From Solanum dulcamara (lineage: Eukaryota > Streptophyta > Magnoliopsida > Solanales > Solanaceae), in NCBI RefSeq assembly GCF_947179165.1, contig NC_077243.1:37646001-37710000 (forward strand): DNA of 64,000 nucleotides, given 5' to 3'. The number at the start of each line of letters is the position of its first letter. Within the stretch, counting starts at the first letter, position 1. The notes under the pieces were generated by a model, which worked only from the letters and a program-made list of their open reading frames with translations, made no database searches and was not told where the DNA came from. Of the stretch, positions 36,241-46,737 are shown piece by piece. A program made the position numbers and the translations under genes.

Positions 36241-38780
36241 TGAAACACCTCAAAAAAATTTAAGTTATGACTCGAGCCATTCTTCATATGTGTATAGGCC
36301 TGAACCTGATGAATTCTAAATGTATATATGTTGTAAGATAGATTCCTAAGTATTTGAAGTGTATTATAGGTGAATTAAGGTCATAAAGAACCTCTAGTAC
36401 TAAAGCGAGTTCAAAGATCCTTTACTGATTAAGTTTTTATAAAATATCTTATAAGGATCGACTTAAAATGACTGTAACTCTTGGAATATTAAGATTTATG
36501 TAGCCAATGGCCAATTAAGTTAACGTTCTACGTATCCTCTTTTCAACTCCACCACGTTTGCCTTATTTAGAGTTCGGAGTAAATAGTTATGACCATTTTA
36601 CTAGAGTCGCTCCATCCTGGAAGAAGTCGACGATGGCTCTACGACGCGGAGAGGATACGGATTTCACAGCCTAATCCAAATGACGTCCCTTTTATTTTTA
36701 AGGGTATTTTTGTTCTATAACCCTTTGTGGAGTTATTTTAATATCCCTAAACATGTAGAATTCAATTTTTCCTCATTAAAAACCCTCTCATTCACTCCTA
36801 AACTTGAACGCTTAAGAATTTTTAAGAACACATCAAGTCAGGGGTCTCTTTCGAGGTTCTTTATCAAGGTAATTTCTTATCCATAGATTCCAAGCTTTCC
36901 AACTAAAATTTATTCATCTATTCATGAATCTCTAAGAGAAATCTTAAATCCTAACCATAGGGTTTCCAAGAAAACGAATCCAAAAATTTCAATAAAGGGT
37001 CTCTTGATTGTTCTTCTTCAACTAGGATTCTTCATCAAGATTTGTGGAGCTTTTAAGGTATGTAAGGTTAATCACAATGTTAGATTGAGTTCGTCCATGT
37101 GCCCTACATCTAACTCTATCAATTGTTGAGAATGAGTTGAGTCTAACTATTTTCTTAAATTTTGAATGAGTTAATTCTCCTTCTGTTGAATTTCGTATAA
37201 TTATATATTGAGAATATTATTGTTTTATATCTCTCAATTGATTGGAATTATTGTTCATGTCTACTTTTCCGTGAATCCTAATTGATTTGATAATCATGAC
37301 CTTTACATACATATTTTTGAGTAAAGATGATGGCTTTTATGCATTGATGAATAGAGTAATTTGAACTAATATATATATAGTCTAAATGAGTATGAGGGTC
37401 GAACATGATAGATTGTAATCGATAAATATTTTTGACGAGATGTGAATGATTTTGAAGCACAATTTACGGAAAGAACTTGATGATTAGAGAATGAAAATTG
37501 ATTTTAAATGGGTTTGAGTTTTTACATGAATTGAGTTCTTGAGTCATTCATGATTTTATTGAGTCTTAAAGCATGATTTATGAACATCTTAAATAAGTAA
37601 ATGTTGAGCATGAGTTGAGTATGAGAAGTCTTTGAATGTTATATTATTTTAAACTGAGTATAAATGAGTTGAGAATTATTATATTAAAACATATAATTTG
37701 AGATTGATTTGAGGAGTTAAATTATGCTTTTAAATGCATTCATAGAGTTGAGATTGTATCTATTTTAAAGAAAAGAGTTGAGTTTTGAGCTAAATCCAAA
37801 AAGAGACTAAATAATTATTTTTTATTATTATATGAACATAATAAATTATTTTGGAAGTAATATTGAGCACCAATTTGGATAAGAGTAGAGGTAACTCAAA
37901 CCTCATAAACTACATAGCCAGCATAGGATAGAGGCTATGCCTCTCTAATTCACAAAAGATGGACTTTGAGTAAATTTAGATCCAGTGAGTATGATTGTCC
38001 TTTCCCATAGCAAGGTATTGGATGGCTGTGGGAACAGCAATTTTAAGCGTTGTACCATCACTAGCTCATAAGTGATGGATGTTGGTTAGAGGAACTCCCC
38101 AAGAGAAAACTATTATATTTTTATATATTGAGTTGCATCTCTTATTGTATATTATTTAAAGCATTGTAACAGTTTACTTTATGCTTTATTGAGTCGAGAA
38201 ATTTCAGAGTAAGCCCCTTCAGTTGAGTTGAGTTGAGTGTCTTTGAGTAAGTTTCCTTTCAACTATATTACATACTCGTACATTCCAGTACTGACTCCAT
38301 TTAGCCTGCATCATTTTATGATGTAGACATAGGTATTAGAGATCATTAACAGTCACATTGTCGAGGATCTACATTCTCCAATTTTTTTGAGACCTCTTTA
38401 TATTTGGAGGAGCTCCTTTATTTTCGGGCATTCTTTTATTATTTGGTAGTTCTTTTAGATAGCCGTGGACTTGTCTTGGCACCTTCTTATGAGTCAATTA
38501 AATTCATCATAGACAGAGTCAGAGTTGACACAAATAGTCCTTTCAGAGTTTGTTTTTAAACATACTGTTATTATTGAGTTTATGACATTGAGTTACATTA
38601 TACTTTGAGTATTTTCAATCTATTATTTATTTATTAATGATAATATTTCTAAATGCCCAGTTGAGTTAATTTTCTATTGAATCGAGTCTTCAATGAGTTG
38701 TCAGATCAAGTGGTTCTCTTGGGGCCAGTGATGGTCTTTGAGTGCCGGCCACGCCTAGGGTACCCTCTCAGAGCGTGACA
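36241..38780 (+). repeat. 5' LTR of the non-autonomous element
   Basis: 2540 bp, from TGAAACACCTC (decayed TGTAACACCCC) to GAGCGTGACA. It has the paired phrase tctacgacgcggagagga near 36635, also seen in the 3' LTR at about 42450. It contains only a short TA tract (37368-37380) where the 3' LTR has 64 bp. Confidence 0.9.
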
Positions 38781-38783
38781 AAC

Positions 38784-38795
38784 TTGGTATCAGAG
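38784..38795 (+). other. Primer-binding site of the non-autonomous element
   Basis: TTGGTATCAGAG lies three bases after the 5' LTR end, a match to the initiator-Met tRNA primer site. Confidence 0.88.
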
Positions 38796-41700
38796 TATAG
38801 TGTTCAAGTGTCCTAGGATGTCTATGAATTCATATCTATAGGATCTTATTTATGGTTGTGAGGGACCTACTACTATAAATGAGGGACTATGGACATTTAA
38901 GAAAAGTTTCCCTTCTTTCAAATTCTAAATCATGCAACTGAGTTGTTCTCTAAGGGACTAATTTAGATTCCTGTATTATTCAAATTTGTTTGACTATCCC
39001 TCATACTCAAGGTGTTTGAAATAGTAAAACCTAGATCCTTATTGATGATTTACTTTCAGATAAAGTATTCATAGAGTAAAGAGGCTGCACAAAGGCTTGA
39101 GAGGACCCTATTAGTGTGCGTAAACTTATTGATTCTAAAGAATGCACTATTATTCATATGAATCATGTGTTGAGCTACAGAAAGATGTATTCTCAAACTC
39201 TCTTCTCTAAACCTTTCTTCATATGTTATCCTTAAGAGAAAAGTTATGTCGCTAAATGTTTAGCATTACCACCCGAGAGAATATGATTTGAGGCATTGTA
39301 AGCTATAATTAGTAGAATGATCCTAGAGCTATAGAGATGGAGTTTGAGGAGTAAAAAACAACTAGAGAATGGGGTTGATTGATGCATGTAACTAGAATTA
39401 TGTATCTATAAGGTAAGTAATGAGGTTGAGTCAAGTCCCTTTGATTTTGACTAAAGAGTAGTGAGCAACATCTAGCTTTCATGATAGAAGGTAGAGGAAG
39501 GGTTGTTAGTAAGAATGAGTTAGAGTATGCTCAAACCGAGAGAAGAGTTTTATGTTGAGGTGTCTTTGTTTTAGTAAAGAATAGTTGTACGTGGTGGATA
39601 GAAGGGAGGAGTAGTTATGAGTTGGTAGACCTAAGCTACACTTATGGTTTTGAAGGGAGAGCCCCAAGATATTCATAAAGTTATGATCCTAACTACGCAA
39701 GGAGGTATACTTAGGTTGTGAAAGGAAAAGTGATGATAGGTTATAATTAGACAGACAGTGATATCAAGATCAATTATTTATCATGAGGTTTTAGAGGCCT
39801 AATGTTTCTTGATTTTATCTAGTAGTTTTAAGTGAGTATAGTATGCAAGAAGTGGGTTGATGTACATGTTTAGTAATATCCCCTAAGCTTGAATTTTGAT
39901 GAGCATTTTGAATAAAAATGGATAGCATTATGAAAGTGATAGTGTTAGCTTAAAGGTTTGTTCTACTAGGCTTGACATAACGTATGTGAAAAATCAAGAT
40001 ATTGACTTGCAAGAAGTGTGATTCTATGAATATGGTTTATAGTGAGTTGAGGCTAAGTCATTAGATAAGAAGAGGCTTAAGATGTGTATCCGAGGTAGTA
40101 TAAAGTTATATGATGCTCTAATTTTATGATTTGTTATGGGTGACTAGTTAGTATCCTTTAGCTGCCAATGCAGATAAGGGTGGATGTAAGTTTTTTATGT
40201 ATCTATAAGAATTAGGTCAAAGGGTTTATATATAGATGATGATAAGTCTCCTGTTATAGTTCAACTTCCCTTCAACTAAGTTAGAAGTTTGTGAACTTAG
40301 AAGATGAGTGTTAGCAGACTAAAGAAAAGAGGTTAGATCATAAGAGTTAGAGAAGGCGGTTGTGTACATCAATAAGAGCAGTAAGTATAGAAAGATGCCT
40401 ATAAAGATAAAAGGAAGTTAAAAGAAGTATATTAGAATGAAGTCCTAGTATCGGTTTTATATCTTTGAGTATAGTGTAATTGGAGAGTTTAAGTGTACTT
40501 GTGTTTAGTGATACCTTGGCCGTATGGAGCAGTGTGCTTATGGATTAATGTAGAGAATCAGTCTGTAGGTTAAGGGTAATGAACTTCGAGCTAAGGGGGA
40601 GATGATGAGGTAATGAACCAAAATGGATCTTGAGTTTTAAGAAGTGATGAGTTGACCAGGATGAGACATTAGTGTTTTTTCTTCTATCTTTTTCATTCTT
40701 TATACTTCAGTCGAGGTGATACCCTACACCTGTCTTGTGTATGAGAGTCATACCCATGGCCCAGACCCATGTACTTCATGTTGATTCATGTCCATACTCA
40801 GTTCCTAGATTGAGAAATGGTAACTTTCTTCAGCGATTCCGATCTTATTCCACTAATCTATGAATTTCTAGCCCAATGTTATATGAGACATGATATATAC
40901 AATCACATTTCATGGTATGCTCAGTTCCACAAACTCATGATAGGCCTTTAAAGGCTAGTGAGATCATAGTATGTTATGAATATTCTCAGATCGGATTCTT
41001 GAATGAATCTTGCTTATGATCATTCGCTCTAAGTACATCCAGTGATCCTTTCTTTCCAGTCTTAGTAGTGATATTGATGATAATAGATGAGTTATGGAAG
41101 ATGGGAGAGAGTACGTGTTCCTTATTGTGATACTTATGGTATGCTTATTCCATTTTTAGGTTATAGACATGAAGGAAGAGAGAGATGGGATCTTGTTGTG
41201 TGAAATAGATAGGTAAGAGTATATTTGGTATACCTCTTGGTAGAAGTTAATACAATTGATGGTGTAGATGCTAAGGTTGGCTTGAAAATTCTTAAGAGAT
41301 ACTGACTTCAAAGAAGCCATAAAGTGATTATAATAATAGGCTTGAATGAGTGATTGTCATTATGTGAATGATTCCAGTAGGCTAGTGATGCCCTCTTGTA
41401 AAGTTTTCAAGTAAGTGTATTAGGATGGCTATAGAACTAGGCTTGAATGTGGTATTGGTGGCATGTGGATGAATGCACGATGCATTAGGTGCTTCTTGAT
41501 TTGGACTCGAGGTTGGTTGAATGTAATGATAAGGAGGAGTACTCTTGAGATGAGGTTCTCTATAGAGGTATAGAACATGAAGCTTGTGGTCTAGATTAGC
41601 ATGATCATTTTATGTGTAGCACCTAGCAACTTTTAGTTAGGCTTGAACATAGTAAAATCATGCAGTTAGAGTTATACCTTGATACAAATAGTCATATGTA

Positions 41701-42047
41701 TCCTTATGGGAGTTATGAGTTGCAGTTGATGAAGAGCTGCTAAGATCAAAAGCCATCGGTCATCTCTCTTAATGCATATGGTCTTATTCTTATATCAAGA
41801 TCATAATCCCCTTTCCCGAAGTTATGAGAAATATCAATGAAAACATTGGAGATTATAGCCCTCCTCTAATTTTAACTTCAGTGTCAATGTTGAAGGTAAT
41901 GTTCCTATTCCCATCTCTGAGTTAGTACCTTCTTGAGTTTGAGTAATTTAGTGTGTTATTCATGAGCTTGAGTCTTTGAGTTCTTGCATTGCATTCGTGC
42001 CTTGTGAATTTTCCTAGATTGGTTATCATTCGAGGATGCATGATCCT
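38796..42047 (+). other. Non-coding internal region of the LARD-like element
   Basis: More than 3 kb in which I find no sustained reading frame and no retrotransposon domain on either strand. It is rich in gtt/gag words. It may carry packaging and dimerisation signals, but nothing specific can be assigned. Confidence 0.7.
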
Positions 42048-42059
42048 AAGGGGAGATAT
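42048..42059 (+). other. Polypurine tract of the non-autonomous element
   Basis: AAGGGGAGATAT directly before the 3' LTR, preceded by CATTCGAGGATG, the same layout as the coding gypsy element's PPT at 7523-7535 (minus). Confidence 0.8.
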
Positions 42060-43156
42060 TGTAACACCCCAAAAATTTTAAGTGGGGTCATTCTTCATAT
42101 GTGTATAGGCCCTAACCCAAGGAATTCTATATATATATATGTTTTAGGATAAATTTCTAAGTATTTTAAGTATATTAGAAGTTAATTATGGTCATAAAGA
42201 ACCTCTAGTACCAAGGCAATTTCAAAGATCCTTTATCGATTATGTTTTCGTATAAGATCTTATAAGGGTCAACTTCAAATGACCATATCTCTCTGAATAT
42301 TAAAATTTAGGTGGCCAATGACCTATTAAATTAAAGATCTACATTTTCTCTTTCTAACTCCACCAAGTTTGTTTTATCTGGAGTTCGGAGTAAAAAGTTA
42401 TGATAATTTTACTAGACACGCTCCAATCTGGAAAAAGTCTGCGATAGCTCCACGGCGCGGAGAGGATACGCACTTCATTGCCTAAGCCAAATGATGTATC
42501 TTTTAAATTTTTAAGGTTATTTTTATCCTATAACCCTTTGGGGAATTATTTTAATTTCCCTAAATGTGTAGAAATTATTTTTCCTCATTAAAAACCCTCT
42601 CATTCACTCCTAAACTTGAACGCACAAAAATTTTGAAGAACACATCAAGTCAGGATTCTCTTTCAAGGTTCTTTATCAACATAAATTCTTCTCCATATAT
42701 TACAAGCTTTCCAACTAAAATTTCTTAGTCTATTCATGAATCTCTAAGGGAAATTTTAAATCCTAACCACAGGGTTTCCAAGAAAATTAATCCAAAAATT
42801 TTTAAAAAGGGTCTCTTGATTGTTCTTCTTCAAACTAGGATTCTTCATCAGGATTTGTGGATCTTTTAGGGTATGTAAGGTTAATCACCACGTTGGATTG
42901 AGTTCGTCCACGTGCCTTACATCTAATTCTATCGATTGTTGAGAATGATTTGAGTCTAACCCAGTTTTTTGAATTCCAAATGAGTTAATTCTCCTTCTGT
43001 TGAGTTTTGTATAATTATATATTGAGAGTATTGTTGTTTTATATCTCTCAATTGATTGGGATTATTTTTCATGGCTATTTTTCCGTAAACCCCAATTGAT
43101 TTGATAATCATGACTTTTATATACATATTTTTGAGTAAAGATGAAGGCTTTTATGC

Positions 43157-43226
<70 letters not shown>

Positions 43227-44627
43227 AAATGAGTATGAGGGTCGAACATGATAGATTTTAATTGATAAATATTTTTGACGAGATGTGAATGATTTTAAAA
43301 GCCTAATTTACTGAAAGAATTTGATGATTTGAGCATGAGCATTGATTTTAAATGATTTTGAGTTTTCATATGAATTTAGTTCTTGAGTCATTCATGATTT
43401 TATTGAGTCTTAAAGCATGATTTGTGAACGTCTTAAATAAGTATGAGTCGAACATGAGTTGAGTATGAGAAGTATTTAAATGTTTTATTATTTTAAACTG
43501 AGTATTTTGAGTATAAACGAGTTGAGAATTATTATATTAAAATATCTATTTTGGGATTGAGTTGAGGAGTTAAATTATGCTTTTAAATGCATTCATTGAG
43601 TTGAGATTGTATCTATTTTAAGGAGAAGGGTTGAGTTTTGAGCTAAGTCCAAAAAGAGACTAAATGAGTTAATTGATTATTTTATTTATTATATGAGCAT
43701 AATAAAGTATTTTGGGAGTAGTATTGAACATCGATTTGTGTAAGAGTAGAGGTAACTGAAACCCCATAAATTATGTAGTCAGCGTAGGATAGAGGCTATG
43801 CCTCTCTAAGTTCCAAAATGATGGAGTTTGAGTAATTTTGGATCCAGTGAGTATGAGAGTCCATTACCTTGTAAAGGTATTGGATGGCTGTGGCAATGGG
43901 AGTTTTAAGCGTTGTATCATCACTTGCTCATAAGTGATGATTGTCGATTAGAAAAAACCCCAAGAGTAAAATATTATATTTTTATATATTGAATTGCATC
44001 TCTGATTGCATATTATTTAAAGCATTGTATTATTTTACTTCATGTTTTATTGAGTCGAGAAATTTCAGAGTAAGCCCCTTGAGTTGAGTTGAGTTGAGTA
44101 TCTTTGAGTAAGTTTCATTTCAACTATATAACATACTCGTACATTTCATGTAATGACGTCATTTGGCCTGCATCATTATGCGGACACAGGTATTAGAGAT
44201 CATTAACAAATGCATCGTTGAGAATCTATATTCTCCAATTTTTGGTGAGACCTCTTGGTATTTGGAGGAGCTCATTTCTTTCCGCTCATTCTTTTTTAGT
44301 TAGTAGTTCTTTGAGGTAGTCATGGACTCGTCTTGGCACCTTCTATGAGTCAGTCAAAGTTGAGACAGAGAGGTCCTTTCAGTATTTTTTTAAACATACT
44401 TTTAATATTGAGTTTATGATATTGAGTTACATTATAATTTGAATATTTTTAATTTATTATTTATTTACTAATGATGATGTTTCTAAATGCCCACTTGAGT
44501 TAATTGTCTATTGAGTCGAGTCTTCCGCTGAGTGGTTGAATGAGTGATTAGACTAAGTGGTTCGCTTGTGGCCAGTGATGGTTATCGAATGCCGACCACG
44601 CCTAGGGTACCCTCTCGAGGTGTAACA
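42060..44627 (+). repeat. 3' LTR of the non-autonomous element
   Basis: 2568 bp, from TGTAACACCCC to GAGGTGTAACA. It aligns throughout with 36241-38780. Confidence 0.9.
43159..43222. repeat. (TA)n microsatellite in the 3' LTR
   Basis: About 32 TA units. The matching site in the 5' LTR (37368-37380) has about six, so the tract expanded after insertion or was copied differently. Confidence 0.95.
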
Positions 44628-45890
44628 CAACTCCTACTGCTCCACTGTCTATTATATCATTGAATGATTTTGGCTCATTCTCGATAGCCAAAGAGAAAGT
44701 CACTCCCGATGTGCAAAAAAATTATCTATTTGAAGGTTATCCCATTTTCGGTGAGGGTCCAACTCAGCTAATGGCATCATTCTCAGAATGAACGCAAGAG
44801 GGAATTTACAAGCGACATGCACAAAAGTAAGTTGGTCAACTATTTTGAATGTTCCTACTGTCCACTAATAAATTATAGTTAATGTTTATATAATTATAGG
44901 AATGCAAAGGATAAACACTATATATATAAATGCTCGAGTTTTGAATTCGAACGGCTAGATTTTGTCATTGCATATCCCAATATGAAGGACTGGTTCTATC
45001 TAATGTCCCAACCCAACAAGTGTTGGAATGATGAGGTATAACTATGCCCACGTATGTTTTGATAAACACATGTTGATGCATAAATACAAATAATTGATAC
45101 GTTATGTTATTATTTATGCATGTGTGTAGCATTTGGATGTTATTTTATATTATTTTCAAAAAAAGTTGGAGAAATTGAATAATAATAGCAATACACCCCA
45201 CAAATTGTCTTTTTAAAACAAAATTTCAAAATAGAAATGTTGTTCCTAAACATAGAAGAGATTTGTGACATTATCAATGAGTTTTGTATAGCTGTTGGAC
45301 TGCCTTGGCACCTGACAAATGAGGTGTATGTCTCGGTAAATTATGATGGGCAGTTTCATTGGGTTTTGGTAGTCATTATTTTGAAGGAATGGTGCATAAA
45401 GTTGTATGATTTGAGTTCCTCATCGAGGAGAATCAGAAGATATAGTGAGATTCAAACGATGGTTACAATGTTGCAAATGTTCCTTTAATATAGTGGCTTT
45501 TTTTATCAAAAACACCGAACTGACTGATCATCCCTGGAATGTTTCAAGGGCAATAACAAATTTCTCCCCTTCGAAATCAAATGTGTTAATGGTGTTGTCA
45601 AACAAGCAAGTGATAGTTTGTACATCTCACGTTTTTTTCTTTTACCATTTACATGATGTTATTAGTTCTTAAATAGATGATAAACGATGCAGGGATTATG
45701 GAATTTTTATTGCAGCATCAGATATGCCTCGCTTTTATAGAATTATGGAGTTATAAAGGCTCAAAATGGCTATGTTAGTGACAATGGAGACCCGAAGAGA
45801 CGGCCTAGATAAAACAGCATACCTTCAGATCAAATTTTTACAACCATTGATAGATGTAGATCATTTTGTTGATAAGTTATAATAGGCAAA
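44628..45890 (+). pseudogene. Ulp1-type protease pseudogene copy 2, catalytic part
   Basis: Continues from 35940-36240 after the LTR insertion. Readable pieces: EGIYKRHAQK near 44800; a probable intron; FEFERLDFVIAYPNMKDWFY and MSQPNKCWNDE near 44950-45035; HLDVILYY near 45130; then an 83-aa open frame from 45237 with GLPWHLTNEVYVSVNYDGQF. The catalytic histidine is kept in FHWVLV (CAT 45357-45359) and the aspartate in KLYDLSS (GAT 45408-45410). The usual D-C-G motif near the C-terminus reads DYGIFIAA: the cysteine codon has become tyrosine (TAT 45697-45699). A tail with VIKAQNGYVSDNGDPKRRPR follows. Frame breaks and the lost nucleophile mean it is inactive. Confidence 0.82.
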
Positions 45891-45949
45891 TTGTTCCTTT
45901 TTGATGACTAGCTATGACTTTTTATATTTATTATTGTAGTATCACATAT

Positions 45950-46168
45950 GTAGCAACAAAGACTCATGTGTTGCAACTCGTGAGTCATATATTGCAATAT
46001 AATAGTTATATTTCGCATCAAGGTAGTCATATGTTACCGCATAAGACTCATACGTTGAAACTCGTGAGTCATATATTGAAACATAAGGCTTATATGTCAT
46101 ATCAAGGTAGTCATATGTTGCAGCATAAGATTCATATATTGTAACTCGTGAGTCGTATGTTGAAACAT
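45950..46168. repeat. 21-bp array with 84-bp higher-order structure
   Basis: Ten or more consecutive units, nearly all exactly 21 bp. Units 2-5 (gttgcaactcgtgagtcat.., attgcaatataatagtt.., ttcgcatcaaggtagtc.., gttaccgcataagactc..) recur in the same order as units 6-9, so the real period is 84 bp (4 x 21). An open frame (45914-46144) passes through the whole array, consistent with a length always divisible by three. Confidence 0.9.
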
Positions 46169-46269
46169 AAAGGTAATTAACATAATATTTTATAGACGGG
46201 TTAAACGTAACAAAATTCTAAACTAACATAACAAAAATAACAGAAAAAAATCAACCTAAAACTTTATAT

Positions 46270-46585
46270 TACAAATTAATCTTTCAATACTTTTTCAACT
46301 AAAACACCAACCAAAAATATTGATAAGATAGATACATGTTTCTCGTTAGGTTGTAATTTATTTTCATCCACTATTGTATTAGATGATGATTCTCTGGAAT
46401 ATTCCTCGAATAATTTCACTCTATCTATTTGGAGATTCCAATCTTTTAAAGCTAGCTTCATCATAACTGTCATATTTTTGGTACAAGCATCTACTTATGC
46501 CGATCACCATTTTTGCACACTCTTGCCAAGTAGAGTATATACCTTCCTTTTTCCCTTTAAAAATAACATAAAAATAATTGACCAT
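46270..46585 (-). pseudogene. RNase H1 N-terminal (viroplasmin-like) domain fragment
   Basis: On the minus strand the frame from ATG at 46585 reads MVNYFYVIFKGKKEGIYSTW followed by QECAKMVIG and CLYQKYDSYDEA. This is the pattern of the small RNA/DNA-hybrid-binding domain at the N-terminus of eukaryotic RNase H1, also used in caulimovirus ORF VI proteins (Y-x-V-x-x-G-K/R-x-x-G-I-Y-x-x-W-x-E-C). After about 45 residues the frame shifts by one base; the continuing frame 46473-46276 reads MTVMMKLALKDWNLQIDRVK and a hydrophilic tail. No RNase H catalytic domain follows. It lies convergent to Ulp1 copy 2, 0.4 kb away, in the same host segment. Confidence 0.6.
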
Positions 46586-46737
46586 GAGATGAAATTTAGA
46601 CAAGAAAATACAGGGAGAGACAATATTGAAAGTAGAAACAATGGAAGAACAAAAAATGGAAGACAAAAGAGAAGTATTTCTCATAAATAAATGAAGGATA
46701 TGCAATCGACACTTATGAAAGGAACACTGCCTAAGAA

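Larger units (their letters stand above)
36241..44627 (+). mobile_element. Complete non-autonomous LTR retrotransposon (LARD-like), family A
   Basis: An 8387-bp element with both LTRs, PBS and PPT, flanked by CAACT at 36236-36240 and 44628-44632. The internal 3279 bp (38781-42059) has no open frame of note and no gag, protease, RT or integrase wording, which fits a large retrotransposon derivative that needs proteins from elsewhere. Its LTR ends and PPT match those of the coding gypsy element at 3283-14427, the natural source of helper proteins. Its LTRs are clearly similar to each other, and the microsatellite at 43159 differs strongly between them. Confidence 0.9.
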
